Below, one piece after another: positions 11,083-21,375 of a stretch of 64,000 nucleotides of DNA. A program made the translations under genes and the position numbers. The notes beneath the pieces are model-generated. The model worked only from the letters and a program-made list of their open reading frames with translations, ran no database searches and had not been told where the DNA came from. How positions within the stretch are numbered: the first letter of the stretch is position 1; each line of letters starts with the position of its first letter. The stretch is taken from assembly GCA_963682175.1 (NCBI GenBank), contig OY821775.1, positions 4,340,001-4,404,000 on the forward strand. Direction: 5' to 3'. Source of the DNA: Triglochin maritima. Its lineage: Eukaryota; Streptophyta; Magnoliopsida; Alismatales; Juncaginaceae.

Positions 11083-11457
11083 CTTCTCATTGTCACTCAA
11101 CAAATTACCAAGTAAATCGGGGTTGGACGAAAACTTTTCAGCCATATCCTGAACCATTTCCTCTAAGTGATCTTCCACACTAACATCTTCTCCATCATTC
11201 TTGGAACGACTACATGATTCATTTTCGCCGTGCCATATCCACCGTCTGTAATTTGGGTCGAAACCTTTCTCAAACAAATGATCTTTCATTTTCCGAAAAG
11301 TCAACACTGACATATTATGACACTTATTGCACGGACAATACGCCATGTCGCTGTATTTCATTTTCTTAGAATGTTTTTTGGCAACCTCTAAGAACATATT
11401 CACTCTGTTCTCATACTCATCACTCAATCTGTTTGAAACTATCCACTCTCGATCCAT
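11078..11457 (-). pseudogene. CACTA transposase N-terminal exon (Transpos_assoc domain)
   Basis: The reading frame starts at ATG 11457 with MDREWIVSNRLSDEYENRV and contains the Cys/His-rich motif CPCNKC, then FRKMKDHLFEKGFDPNYRRW, typical of the transposase-associated domain at the N-terminus of plant CACTA transposases. The frame runs to DNEKP and is cut by the LTR element. Removing 3758-11077 plus one AACGG copy fuses DNEKPL directly to YKNCTKFTRL in frame, which shows that this and the 862-3757 segment are one former gene. Upstream of the ATG there is no further coding sequence until the CACTA leader. Confidence 0.8.
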
Positions 11458-12136
11458 TTCAATCTAAACAGAAGCAAAAATGATAGTTATTATTGAAGAA
11501 AATAAATAGAATTTCAATTTAAAAGAATGTGTTCGTAGATGAGAAGATTCGGAGACATTAAGATGAGAAAAGAATGACTCAGAGGAGAAGAGATGAAGTC
11601 CTTAATCTAGCGTGGAATAAGGAAGGTTAGAAATCTAACTAAACAATCAAGGCCAAAACAAACCTAAAGTCCACTATAGGTCCTTAGTAATAGACGACGC
11701 CTAACTTCGAGGTCCCACCGAGGACCACTAGTCTGTAGGAAATCAAGAACCCGGAGGTCCCTAATATCTCAGGGAGACTAGATGGGCAACGACGTTCAGG
11801 CCGAAACGGTCTTAAACATCGAGGACCACTAATCTATAGGAAATCAAGAACCCGGAGGTTCCTAAAATCTCAGGGAGACTAGATGGGCAACGACATTCAG
11901 GCCATAACGGTCTTAAACGGTTTCCTCTCCTTAATGCGTCCGAAATTCCTAGGGGCCAACGTCTAATTGATTTTATTAAGGCTCTTTTATTAAGTGGTTT
12001 CTGGGCCAAGGAAAGGGTGATGAAATCCCCCACCTCAACTCTTATAGGTGACTGCCCCCTAAGTGTTTTTCATACCTTAATCTAACAAACAACACACCAA
12101 ACAAACACTCACCTCACTCTTGTTCCAATGCAAGTC
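11458..12136 (-). other. CACTA 5' internal non-coding segment
   Basis: This lies between the transposase start codon and the tandem Sirevirus-like array. No gene is seen. It contains a direct tandem duplication described separately. Once the array is removed it continues at 24184. Confidence 0.6.
11720..11918. repeat. Two-copy tandem repeat, period 101 bp
   Basis: Copy one (11720-11817) and copy two (11821-11918) share GAGGACCACTA, AAATCAAGAACCCGGAGGT, CTCAGGGAGACTAGATGGGC and CGGTCTTAAAC, with scattered substitutions. It lies in the CACTA 5' non-coding segment. It could be an internal regulatory repeat or simple slippage. Confidence 0.85.
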
Positions 12137-12141
12137 CTACT
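12137..12141. repeat. Target site duplication CTACT, left copy
   Basis: CTACT directly precedes the first LTR (TGAAGGATCG). The same five bases follow the fourth LTR at 24179-24183. No CTACT is found at the internal LTR borders. Confidence 0.9.
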
Positions 12142-12759
12142 TGAAGGATCGTGTGGGTTATGGGTCCACTAATCACTAATTAAGCTAATCCACAATTCTC
12201 TACTTGATTAAGCAATCAAATGCGCAGCGGAATAAACAAACAAGTTGAGAAAGAAAGACAATGCAAACCACACAAAGACGCGTCGGATTTACAGAGGTTC
12301 AGCCGCGCCTACGTCCTCTCTTGCAAGCCCCTCTCGAATCTCCGTTCGAGCCCCTCTTGCGTCTTCACTATGCCTCCCCGTTCCGGGCCGGGAGCAATGC
12401 CTTTTACAAGTCTTCAAGCTCGCGAACAACCCTCGCCGAGCTTGGCACCACCTCTCACAACCCGAGAGGATCACTTCGGGCTTTCACCGAAATCTCTACT
12501 TCTTGTCTTGGGCTTTCACCAAGACCCTTGCTCACTTTGTCTTGGGCTTTCACCAAGACCCTTGCTCTCTTGACAACAATTGGAGTGGAACTCACTCTTC
12601 TAGTATTGAGCACAACAGATGCTAATATGAATGTATGATGAAGGATGTGGAAATTAGGCTTTGGATGGCTAATTTGGAGCTTTGAGGTTGTGGAAAATCT
12701 CACTATAAGTTTGACACTTTGGAGTTGTGAAATCTTGTGGAAAACTAAGTGTGAACCTC

Positions 12760-12767
12760 TATTTATA
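12760..12767 (-). promoter_or_regulatory. LTR TATA box of the Sirevirus-like unit
   Basis: Minus-strand TATAAATA in GCTTATAAATAGAGG, about 960 bp into the LTR, downstream of the palindrome cluster. Copies lie at 16245-16252, 19730-19737 and 23215-23222. Confidence 0.7.
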
Positions 12768-12863
12768 AGCTCCTAAAGATTTCTAGCCGTTTGGACAAGA
12801 TTTGATTGGGTTTTGTGCAAGATACACAAAACAGAAAATCGGGTTCAGAAATCTGTCCAGAAA

Positions 12864-13357
12864 CGGTCGACCGAAAGGTGTATCGGTCGACCGAACCCTT
12901 GAGTCTGTTGATGGATCGGTTGACCGAACATAGGTACTGGTCGACCGAATCACTTAAGTTCTATAGGTCAACGGTCGACCGAACAGGTACCGGTCGACCG
13001 AACTACTGGGTTCGGTAGAGAGAAATCTTGATCGGTTGGACAAACTTGTGTCGACCGATAGCAGGGGGTTTTACACGAATTAAACGGTCGACCGAATAAG
13101 GTAGTTTGTTCGACCGGTTCTAAAGTATATGGGGGTGTATATAGAGAAAAATGTGTATACGACCGTTGTATAATACGACAAATAAAACGGTCGTATTTTT
13201 ACCAGAAATAGCAAACGAAACGGTCGACCGAAGGTCTACCGGTCGACCGAACAGGTCTGGGTAATCGGTTAAATAGATGTGTGATCGGTTGAACGGATTG
13301 GTCTGGTATAACAAAAATTGTGTATAACCGGTCGACCGAAAGGTGAACGGTCGACCG
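12864..13357. promoter_or_regulatory. Palindrome cluster CGGTCGACCG in LTR U3
   Basis: Nine exact copies of the 10-bp palindrome (starts 12864, 12884, 12972, 12991, 13085, 13221, 13240, 13329, 13348) plus many variants such as CGGTTGACCG and CGACCGTT. They lie just upstream of the TATA box in transcription direction. Dense palindromes in LTR promoter regions are described for Sireviruses; a role in transcription is inference. Equivalent clusters recur every 3485 bp in the other LTRs. Confidence 0.75.
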
Positions 13358-13723
13358 AACTCAGGCAGACTGGTGACCAATGTTTTAGGTGTTTAGGTGA
13401 TCTAATGGAGTCCAAATTATATGATATTTTGTGTGTGACTCCTAAAAGGAACCTAGTGTGTGAATGCATGCATATTAGCTTAAGTTATGCTCAATTTACA
13501 TAAGTTCCTAATTCTCAAAGAAAGGAAAAATTACATGTCTTCAATCCTAGCTTGATTACATGTCTTGACTTGACTTTTCTTCTTTCTTGAGTCTTGATCA
13601 CCTGTAGATGTTAGCACAATACAATATGTATACTATTATACTACATGTGCTAATCTACATGTCCTTATTAAGATTAGGTTTAATTACATCATCAAAATAC
13701 GGATTAAGACCAAAAAGCCAACA

Positions 13724-14070
13724 ATCTCCCCCTTTTTGATGATGACAACCTATATCTTAAACCAACCTAATACTTGAAAAATGTATAAGTTAACTATGCA
13801 TATAAATGCTCCCCCTATGGATGTGCATAGTTTTCTTGACAATTTTCATGTATATTTCAAGTAACCCTAATCTATTACTTCTCCCCCTTTGACATCCATC
13901 AAAAAAATACAATAATCAATGTAATATATGAATTTAAATTTCTCCCCCATTGACAATTATATATAACTATTTGAGTTCAATGTAGGATGTCATTTGTAAT
14001 GAAGATGCTCCCCCTAAATTTTGCACTTCATTACTCTAATAAAAGATATAACTATTAAGCTCCCCCTATG
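13724..14070 (-). other. Multiple polypurine tracts, unit 1
   Basis: The minus strand has AAAAAGGGGGAGAT directly before the LTR start TGTTGGC (13724-13737), then five more AGGGGGAG-type tracts at about 13808, 13880, 13941, 14007 and 14059. Repeated polypurine tracts before the 3' LTR are a Sirevirus hallmark. Units 2 and 3 repeat this at 17209-17555 and 20694-21040. Confidence 0.85.
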
Positions 14071-14405
14071 AATAAGGCTAGATGAAAACTATGAATATGA
14101 TTCAAGTTAAGTTCATTTAAGTTTCAACTTAAGCCTTATTCTAACATCCATTTAAAATTTGACATTTAAAATCAATGGATGTGGTAAAAGATTTGCAATG
14201 AATAGGGTATATGATTTGCAATGAATTAAACTCTAAGGATATGACAATTAAGCACATAAACTAGATTAGAGCTAATTTTCAGAAATTTTAGAGATAGAAA
14301 TTTTTATACCAAACTTGAATCTTGAATAGCTCCAATCTTGATTTGGTGATGCAACCGGATTCGAATTCGACGCTTTGGCTCACCCGGTCACCACCAATCT
14401 CTTCC

Positions 14406-15575
14406 TCAAGCTCCTACAAGTGTAGATTTTGGTACCCATTTTTGCTTGGGTCCATTAAGTTTAGCTTTTGGTACCCAAATCCAAGTTGATTTTGGTACCT
14501 CTACACTTACTTTCTTTTTCATGGCAAAATTATGTTTAACATTAATTTGAATAGGAAAGTTTTTAACATAAAAATTGTTTTTATTGCCATGTGTGAACTT
14601 ATGCAATTTATTTGACAAATTTTCATTTAAGACATTAAGTTCACTGTTTTTAGTTGCTAGAGATTCATTTAAGCAATTTAGATTTTTAATCATAGAATTA
14701 TGCTTTTCATTCATGTTAAGCATGTGAATCTCTAAATTTGCAACTTTTTCATTCATGCAATTTAAGTCATTTAAAGTTTGCTTGCTTTCAAGATATGATT
14801 TATCTAGTTTCTTTAGCAAGTCAATTTTGTCATTTTCAAGCATATGACTTTCAATTGCATTAGATGAGGTAGATTTATCATTTAAGCACTCATTCTTCAA
14901 GCATGCATTTTCTAAAGTAAGAGCATCAATTTTAGCAAGCAAATCAACTTTATCATCTAACATAGATGCATTTTGACATTTAAGCTCATCTATTTGCTTG
15001 TTTGCTAATTTATTTGATTCATGAAGCTCTTTACATTTTTCTACCATTTTCAGAAATGCATTTTGTAGTTTATGTGAATGCGATGATTTTCCACTTGAAC
15101 TACAACTTGAAAAGTGACTAGAAGATACCTCATCTTCACTTTCTCCATCGGATGAGCTTGATGTTGAACAAGATGTTGAATTGATTTCTTCACATCTAAC
15201 TTGAGCTACATCCATTGGAGTGGCTTCTCCCTTTTTCCCGGTTGGTGAATCTCCTTCACCAAAATTCTTTTCTAATGTTTGCCATATATGATGAGCACTA
15301 TCACATGAGCAAACAAGATTAAAATGTTCATCTCCTAATGCACAAAATAAGACATTCATAGCTTTTGCATTTAGGGATGCATTTTTCTCATCTTCTAAAC
15401 TCCATTTACTAATATGATATCTAGGTGATTCATATGGAGTTTGAATCATAAACCACAAGTTAGCATTCATGGATTTAATAAATGAAGACATTTTAAATTT
15501 CCATGAGCTAAAGTTATTTCCATCAAAATATGGTGGTTTACATGATTCATTTGGTGTGGATGCATTAAGAGCCAT
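14406..15575 (-). CDS. Shortened copia-type Gag, unit 1
   Basis: 389 residues, starting MALNASTPNESC. Residues 1-108 match the N-terminal part of copia Gag (DUF4219/UBN2-like: YFDGNNFSSWKFKM, LGDEHFNLVCSC, HHIWQTLEKNFGEG). At about 109 this passes abruptly into a Ser/Asp/Glu-rich stretch (SSSSDGESEDEVSSS, 135-160) and then a long heptad-type coiled coil (about 170-330). The C-terminus has two WVPK motifs (TWIWVPKAKLNG, KQKWVPKST), which in full elements lie near the Gag-Pol junction. The capsid core and the CCHC zinc knuckle expected between residues 108 and 135 are absent. No protease or pol follows. Whether the product can assemble with a helper's Gag is unknown. The three array copies encode identical proteins. 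Confidence 0.85.
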   Translation of the reverse strand: MALNASTPNESCKPPYFDGNNFSSWKFKMSSFIKSMNANLWFMIQTPYESPRYHISKWSLEDEKNASLNAKAMNVLFCALGDEHFNLVCSCDSAHHIWQTLEKNFGEGDSPTGKKGEATPMDVAQVRCEEINSTSCSTSSSSDGESEDEVSSSHFSSCSSSGKSSHSHKLQNAFLKMVEKCKELHESNKLANKQIDELKCQNASMLDDKVDLLAKIDALTLENACLKNECLNDKSTSSNAIESHMLENDKIDLLKKLDKSYLESKQTLNDLNCMNEKVANLEIHMLNMNEKHNSMIKNLNCLNESLATKNSELNVLNENLSNKLHKFTHGNKNNFYVKNFPIQINVKHNFAMKKKVSVEVPKSTWIWVPKAKLNGPKQKWVPKSTLVGA

Positions 15576-15611
15576 GTTAATTTATCGATTAAGAACAAAA
15601 TTAACGAAGGA

Positions 15612-15624
15612 GGCTCTGATACCA
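15612..15624 (-). other. Primer binding site, initiator tRNA-Met, unit 1
   Basis: Minus-strand TGGTATCAGAGCC lies 2 bp inside the LTR end. It complements the 3' end of plant initiator tRNA-Met, the usual primer of Ty1/copia elements. Confidence 0.92.
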
Positions 15625-15626
15625 AA

Positions 15627-17208
15627 TGAAGGATCGTGTGGGTTATGGGTCCACTAATCACTAATTAAGCTAATCCACAATTCTCTACTTGATTAAGCAA
15701 TCAAATGCGCAGCGGAATAAACAAACAAGTTGAGAAAGAAAGACAATGCAAACCACACAAAGACGCGTCGGATTTACAGAGGTTCAGCCGCACCTACGTC
15801 CTCTCTTGCAAGCCCCTCTCGAATCTCCGTTCGAGCCCCTCTTGCGTCTTCACTATGCCTCCCCGTTCCGGGCCGGGAGCAACGCCTTTTACAAGTCTTC
15901 AAGCTTGCGAACAACCCTCGCCGAGCTTGGCACCACCTCTCACAACCCGAGAGGATCACTTCGGGCTTTCACCGAAATCTCTACTTCTTGTCTTGGGCTT
16001 TCACCAATACCCTTGCTCACTTTGTCTTGGGCTTTCACCAAGACCCTTGCTCTCTTGACAACAATTGGAGTGGAACTCACTCTTCTAGTATTGAGCACAA
16101 CAGATGCTAATATGAATGTATGATGAAGGATGTGGAAATTAGGCTTTGGATGGCTAATTTGGAGCTTTGAGGTTGTGGAAAATCTCACTATAAGTTTGAC
16201 ACTTTGGAGTTGTGAAATCTTGTGGAAAACTAAGTGTGAACCTCTATTTATAAGCTCCTAAAGATTTCTAGCCGTTTGGACAAGATTTGATTGGGTTTTG
16301 TGCAAGATACACAAAACAGAAAATCGGGTTCAGAAATCTGTCCAGAAACGGTCGACCGAAAGGTGTATCGGTCGACCGAACCCTTGAGTCTGTTGATGGA
16401 TCGGTTGACCGAACATAGGTACTGGTCGACCGAATCACTTAAGTTCTATAGGTCAACGGTCGACCGAACAGGTACCGGTCGACCGAACTACTGGGTTCGG
16501 TAGAGAGAAATCTTGATCGGTTGGACAAACTTGTGTCGACCGATAGCAGGGGGTTTTACACGAATTAAACGGTCGACCGAATAAGGTAGTTTGTTCGACC
16601 GGTTCTAAAGTATATGGGGGTGTATATAGAGAAAAATGTGTATACGACCGTTGTATAATACGACAAATAAAACGGTCGTATTTTTACCAGAAATAGCAAA
16701 CGAAACGGTCGACCGAAGGTCTACCGGTCGACCGAACAGGTCTGGGTAATCGGTTAAATAGATGTGTGATCGGTTGAACGGATTGGTCTGGTATAACAAA
16801 AATTGTGTATAACCGGTCGACCGAAAGGTGAACGGTCGACCGAACTCAGGCAGACTGGTGACCAATGTTTTAGGTGTTTAGGTGATCTAATGGAGTCCAA
16901 ATTATATGATATTTTGTGTGTGACTCCTAAAAGGAACCTAGTGTGTGAATGCATGCATATTAGCTTAAGTTATGCTCAATTTACATAAGTTCCTAATTCT
17001 CAAAGAAAGGAAAAATTACATGTCTTCAATCCTAGCTTGATTACATGTCTTGACTTGACTTTTCTTCTTTCTTGAGTCTTGATCACCTGTAGATGTTAGC
17101 ACAATACAATATGTATACTATTATACTACATGTGCTAATCTACATGTCCTTATTAAGATTAGGTTTAATTACATCATCAAAATACGGATTAAGACCAAAA
17201 AGCCAACA
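15627..17208 (-). repeat. LTR 2 of array
   Basis: 1582 bp, shared by units 1 and 2. Private base A15792 (others G). TATA box at 16245-16252. Palindrome cluster at 16349-16842. Confidence 0.95.
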
Positions 17209-17555
17209 ATCTCCCCCTTTTTGATGATGACAACCTATATCTTAAACCAACCTAATACTTGAAAAATGTATAAGTTAACTATGCATATAAATGCTCCCCC
17301 TATGGATGTGCATAGTTTTCTTGACAATTTTCATGTATATTTCAAGTAACCCTAATCTATTACTTCTCCCCCTTTGACATCCATCAAAAAAATACAATAA
17401 TCAATGTAATATATGAATTTAAATTTCTCCCCCATTGACAATTATATATAACTATTTGAGTTCAATGTAGGATGTCATTTGTAATGAAGATGCTCCCCCT
17501 AAATTTTGCACTTCATTACTCTAATAAAAGATATAACTATTAAGCTCCCCCTATG
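17209..17555 (-). other. Multiple polypurine tracts, unit 2
   Basis: Same six G-rich tracts as in unit 1, shifted by 3485 bp; the first abuts LTR 2. Confidence 0.85.
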
Positions 17556-17890
17556 AATAAGGCTAGATGAAAACTATGAATATGATTCAAGTTAAGTTCA
17601 TTTAAGTTTCAACTTAAGCCTTATTCTAACATCCATTTAAAATTTGACATTTAAAATCAATGGATGTGGTAAAAGATTTGCAATGAATAGGGTATATGAT
17701 TTGCAATGAATTAAACTCTAAGGATATGACAATTAAGCACATAAACTAGATTAGAGCTAATTTTCAGAAATTTTAGAGATAGAAATTTTTATACCAAACT
17801 TGAATCTTGAATAGCTCCAATCTTGATTTGGTGATGCAACCGGATTCGAATTCGACGCTTTGGCTCACCCGGTCACCACCAATCTCTTCC

Positions 17891-19060
17891 TCAAGCTCCT
17901 ACAAGTGTAGATTTTGGTACCCATTTTTGCTTGGGTCCATTAAGTTTAGCTTTTGGTACCCAAATCCAAGTTGATTTTGGTACCTCTACACTTACTTTCT
18001 TTTTCATGGCAAAATTATGTTTAACATTAATTTGAATAGGAAAGTTTTTAACATAAAAATTGTTTTTATTGCCATGTGTGAACTTATGCAATTTATTTGA
18101 CAAATTTTCATTTAAGACATTAAGTTCACTGTTTTTAGTTGCTAGAGATTCATTTAAGCAATTTAGATTTTTAATCATAGAATTATGCTTTTCATTCATG
18201 TTAAGCATGTGAATCTCTAAATTTGCAACTTTTTCATTCATGCAATTTAAGTCATTTAAAGTTTGCTTGCTTTCAAGATATGATTTATCTAGTTTCTTTA
18301 GCAAGTCAATTTTGTCATTTTCAAGCATATGACTTTCAATTGCATTAGATGAGGTAGATTTATCATTTAAGCACTCATTCTTCAAGCATGCATTTTCTAA
18401 AGTAAGAGCATCAATTTTAGCAAGCAAATCAACTTTATCATCTAACATAGATGCATTTTGACATTTAAGCTCATCTATTTGCTTGTTTGCTAATTTATTT
18501 GATTCATGAAGCTCTTTACATTTTTCTACCATTTTCAGAAATGCATTTTGTAGTTTATGTGAATGCGATGATTTTCCACTTGAACTACAACTTGAAAAGT
18601 GACTAGAAGATACCTCATCTTCACTTTCTCCATCGGATGAGCTTGATGTTGAACAAGATGTTGAATTGATTTCTTCACATCTAACTTGAGCTACATCCAT
18701 TGGAGTGGCTTCTCCCTTTTTCCCGGTTGGTGAATCTCCTTCACCAAAATTCTTTTCTAATGTTTGCCATATATGATGAGCACTATCACATGAGCAAACA
18801 AGATTAAAATGTTCATCTCCTAATGCACAAAATAAGACATTCATAGCTTTTGCATTTAGGGATGCATTTTTCTCATCTTCTAAACTCCATTTACTAATAT
18901 GATATCTAGGTGATTCATATGGAGTTTGAATCATAAACCACAAGTTAGCATTCATGGATTTAATAAATGAAGACATTTTAAATTTCCATGAGCTAAAGTT
19001 ATTTCCATCAAAATATGGTGGTTTACATGATTCATTTGGTGTGGATGCATTAAGAGCCAT
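17891..19060 (-). CDS. Shortened copia-type Gag, unit 2
   Basis: 389 residues, identical to the unit 1 protein: N-terminal copia Gag segment, acidic serine stretch, coiled coil, two WVPK motifs, no zinc knuckle. It starts 36 bp from the primer site in its own unit, so little leader precedes it. The absence of any amino-acid change among the three copies points to very recent duplication or gene conversion, and so says little about selection. Confidence 0.85.
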   Translation of the reverse strand: MALNASTPNESCKPPYFDGNNFSSWKFKMSSFIKSMNANLWFMIQTPYESPRYHISKWSLEDEKNASLNAKAMNVLFCALGDEHFNLVCSCDSAHHIWQTLEKNFGEGDSPTGKKGEATPMDVAQVRCEEINSTSCSTSSSSDGESEDEVSSSHFSSCSSSGKSSHSHKLQNAFLKMVEKCKELHESNKLANKQIDELKCQNASMLDDKVDLLAKIDALTLENACLKNECLNDKSTSSNAIESHMLENDKIDLLKKLDKSYLESKQTLNDLNCMNEKVANLEIHMLNMNEKHNSMIKNLNCLNESLATKNSELNVLNENLSNKLHKFTHGNKNNFYVKNFPIQINVKHNFAMKKKVSVEVPKSTWIWVPKAKLNGPKQKWVPKSTLVGA

Positions 19061-19096
19061 GTTAATTTATCGATTAAGAACAAAATTAACGAAGGA

Positions 19097-19109
19097 GGCT
19101 CTGATACCA
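19097..19109 (-). other. Primer binding site, initiator tRNA-Met, unit 2
   Basis: TGGTATCAGAGCC on the minus strand, as in unit 1. Confidence 0.92.
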
Positions 19110-19111
19110 AA

Positions 19112-20693
19112 TGAAGGATCGTGTGGGTTATGGGTCCACTAATCACTAATTAAGCTAATCCACAATTCTCTACTTGATTAAGCAATCAAATGCGCAGCGG
19201 AATAAACAAACAAGTTGAGAAAGAAAGACAATGCAAACCACACAAAGACGCGTCGGATTTACAGAGGTTCAGCCGCGCCTACGTCCTCTCTTGCAAGCCC
19301 CTCTCGAATCTCCGTTCGAGCCCCTCTTGCGTCTTCACTATGCCTCCCCGTTCCGGGCCGGGAGCAACGCCTTTTACAAGTCTTCAAGCTTGCGAACAAC
19401 CCTCGCCGAGCTTGGCACCACCTCTCACAACCCGAGAGGATCACTTCGGGCTTTCACCGAAATCTCTACTTCTTGTCTTGGGCTTTCACCAATACCCTTG
19501 CTCACTTTGTCTTGGGCTTTCACCAAGACCCTTGCTCTCTTGACAACAATTGGAGTGGAACTCACTCTTCTAGTATTGAGCACAACAGATGCTAATATGA
19601 ATGTATGATGAAGGATGTGGAAATTAGGCTTTGGATGGCTAATTTGGAGCTTTGAGGTTGTGGAAAATCTCACTATAAGTTTGACACTTTGGAGTTGTGA
19701 AATCTTGTGGAAAACTAAGTGTGAACCTCTATTTATAAGCTCCTAAAGATTTCTAGCCGTTTGGACAAGATTTGATTGGGTTTTGTGCAAGATACACAAA
19801 ACAGAAAATCGGGTTCAGAAATCTGTCCAGAAACGGTCGACCGAAAGGTGTATCGGTCGACCGAACCCTTGAGTCTGTTGATGGATCGGTTGACCGAACA
19901 TAGGTACTGGTCGACCGAATCACTTAAGTTCTATAGGTCAACGGTCGACCGAACAGGTACCGGTCGACCGAACTACTGGGTTCGGTAGAGAGAAATCTTG
20001 ATCGGTTGGACAAACTTGTGTCGACCGATAGCAGGGGGTTTTACACGAATTAAACGGTCGACCGAATAAGGTAGTTTGTTCGACCGGTTCTAAAGTATAT
20101 GGGGGTGTATATAGAGAAAAATGTGTATACGACCGTTGTATAATACGACAAATAAAACGGTCGTATTTTTACCAGAAATAGCAAACGAAACGGTCGACCG
20201 AAGGTCTACCGGTCGACCGAACAGGTCTGGGTAATCGGTTAAATAGATGTGTGATCGGTTGAACGGATTGGTCTGGTATAACAAAAATTGTGTATAACCG
20301 GTCGACCGAAAGGTGAACGGTCGACCGAACTCAGGCAGACTGGTGACCAATGTTTTAGGTGTTTAGGTGATCTAATGGAGTCCAAATTATATGATATTTT
20401 GTGTGTGACTCCTAAAAGGAACCTAGTGTGTGAATGCATGCATATTAGCTTAAGTTATGCTCAATTTACATAAGTTCCTAATTCTCAAAGAAAGGAAAAA
20501 TTACATGTCTTCAATCCTAGCTTGATTACATGTCTTGACTTGACTTTTCTTCTTTCTTGAGTCTTGATCACCTGTAGATGTTAGCACAATACAATATGTA
20601 TACTATTATACTACATGTGCTAATCTACATGTCCTTATTAAGATTAGGTTTAATTACATCATCAAAATACGGATTAAGACCAAAAAGCCAACA
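19112..20693 (-). repeat. LTR 3 of array
   Basis: 1582 bp, shared by units 2 and 3. I see no private substitution, so it looks like the consensus of the inner LTRs. TATA box at 19730-19737. Confidence 0.95.
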
Positions 20694-21040
20694 ATCTCCC
20701 CCTTTTTGATGATGACAACCTATATCTTAAACCAACCTAATACTTGAAAAATGTATAAGTTAACTATGCATATAAATGCTCCCCCTATGGATGTGCATAG
20801 TTTTCTTGACAATTTTCATGTATATTTCAAGTAACCCTAATCTATTACTTCTCCCCCTTTGACATCCATCAAAAAAATACAATAATCAATGTAATATATG
20901 AATTTAAATTTCTCCCCCATTGACAATTATATATAACTATTTGAGTTCAATGTAGGATGTCATTTGTAATGAAGATGCTCCCCCTAAATTTTGCACTTCA
21001 TTACTCTAATAAAAGATATAACTATTAAGCTCCCCCTATG
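20694..21040 (-). other. Multiple polypurine tracts, unit 3
   Basis: Same six G-rich tracts as in unit 1, shifted by 6970 bp; the first abuts LTR 3. Confidence 0.85.
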
Positions 21041-21375
21041 AATAAGGCTAGATGAAAACTATGAATATGATTCAAGTTAAGTTCATTTAAGTTTCAACTT
21101 AAGCCTTATTCTAACATCCATTTAAAATTTGACATTTAAAATCAATGGATGTGGTAAAAGATTTGCAATGAATAGGGTATATGATTTGCAATGAATTAAA
21201 CTCTAAGGATATGACAATTAAGCACATAAACTAGATTAGAGCTAATTTTCAGAAATTTTAGAGATAGAAATTTTTATACCAAACTTGAATCTTGAATAGC
21301 TCCAATCTTGATTTGGTGATGCAACCGGATTCGAATTCGACGCTTTGGCTCACCCGGTCACCACCAATCTCTTCC

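Larger units (their letters stand above)
12142..13723 (-). repeat. LTR 1 of array (outermost 3' LTR on the minus strand)
   Basis: 1582 bp, TGTTGGC...CCTTCA on the minus strand. TATA box at 12760-12767 (minus TATAAATA). Upstream of it lie nine exact CGGTCGACCG palindromes plus variants (12864-13357). A 34-bp tandem duplication with CTTGGGCTTTCACCAAGACCC lies at about 12510-12570. It differs from the other LTRs by T12398, C12421 and G12523. Confidence 0.95.

Noticed and set aside
12220..12638. Overlapping 117-126 codon frames repeated every 3485 bp
   Set aside because: Three overlapping frames in the same LTR segment with no coding bias; explained by LTR identity.
12864..13357. Regularly recurring palindromes that might suggest a CRISPR-like or operator array
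   Set aside because: Spacing is irregular, repeats are 10 bp, the setting is an LTR in a plant genome, and the cluster recurs with each LTR.
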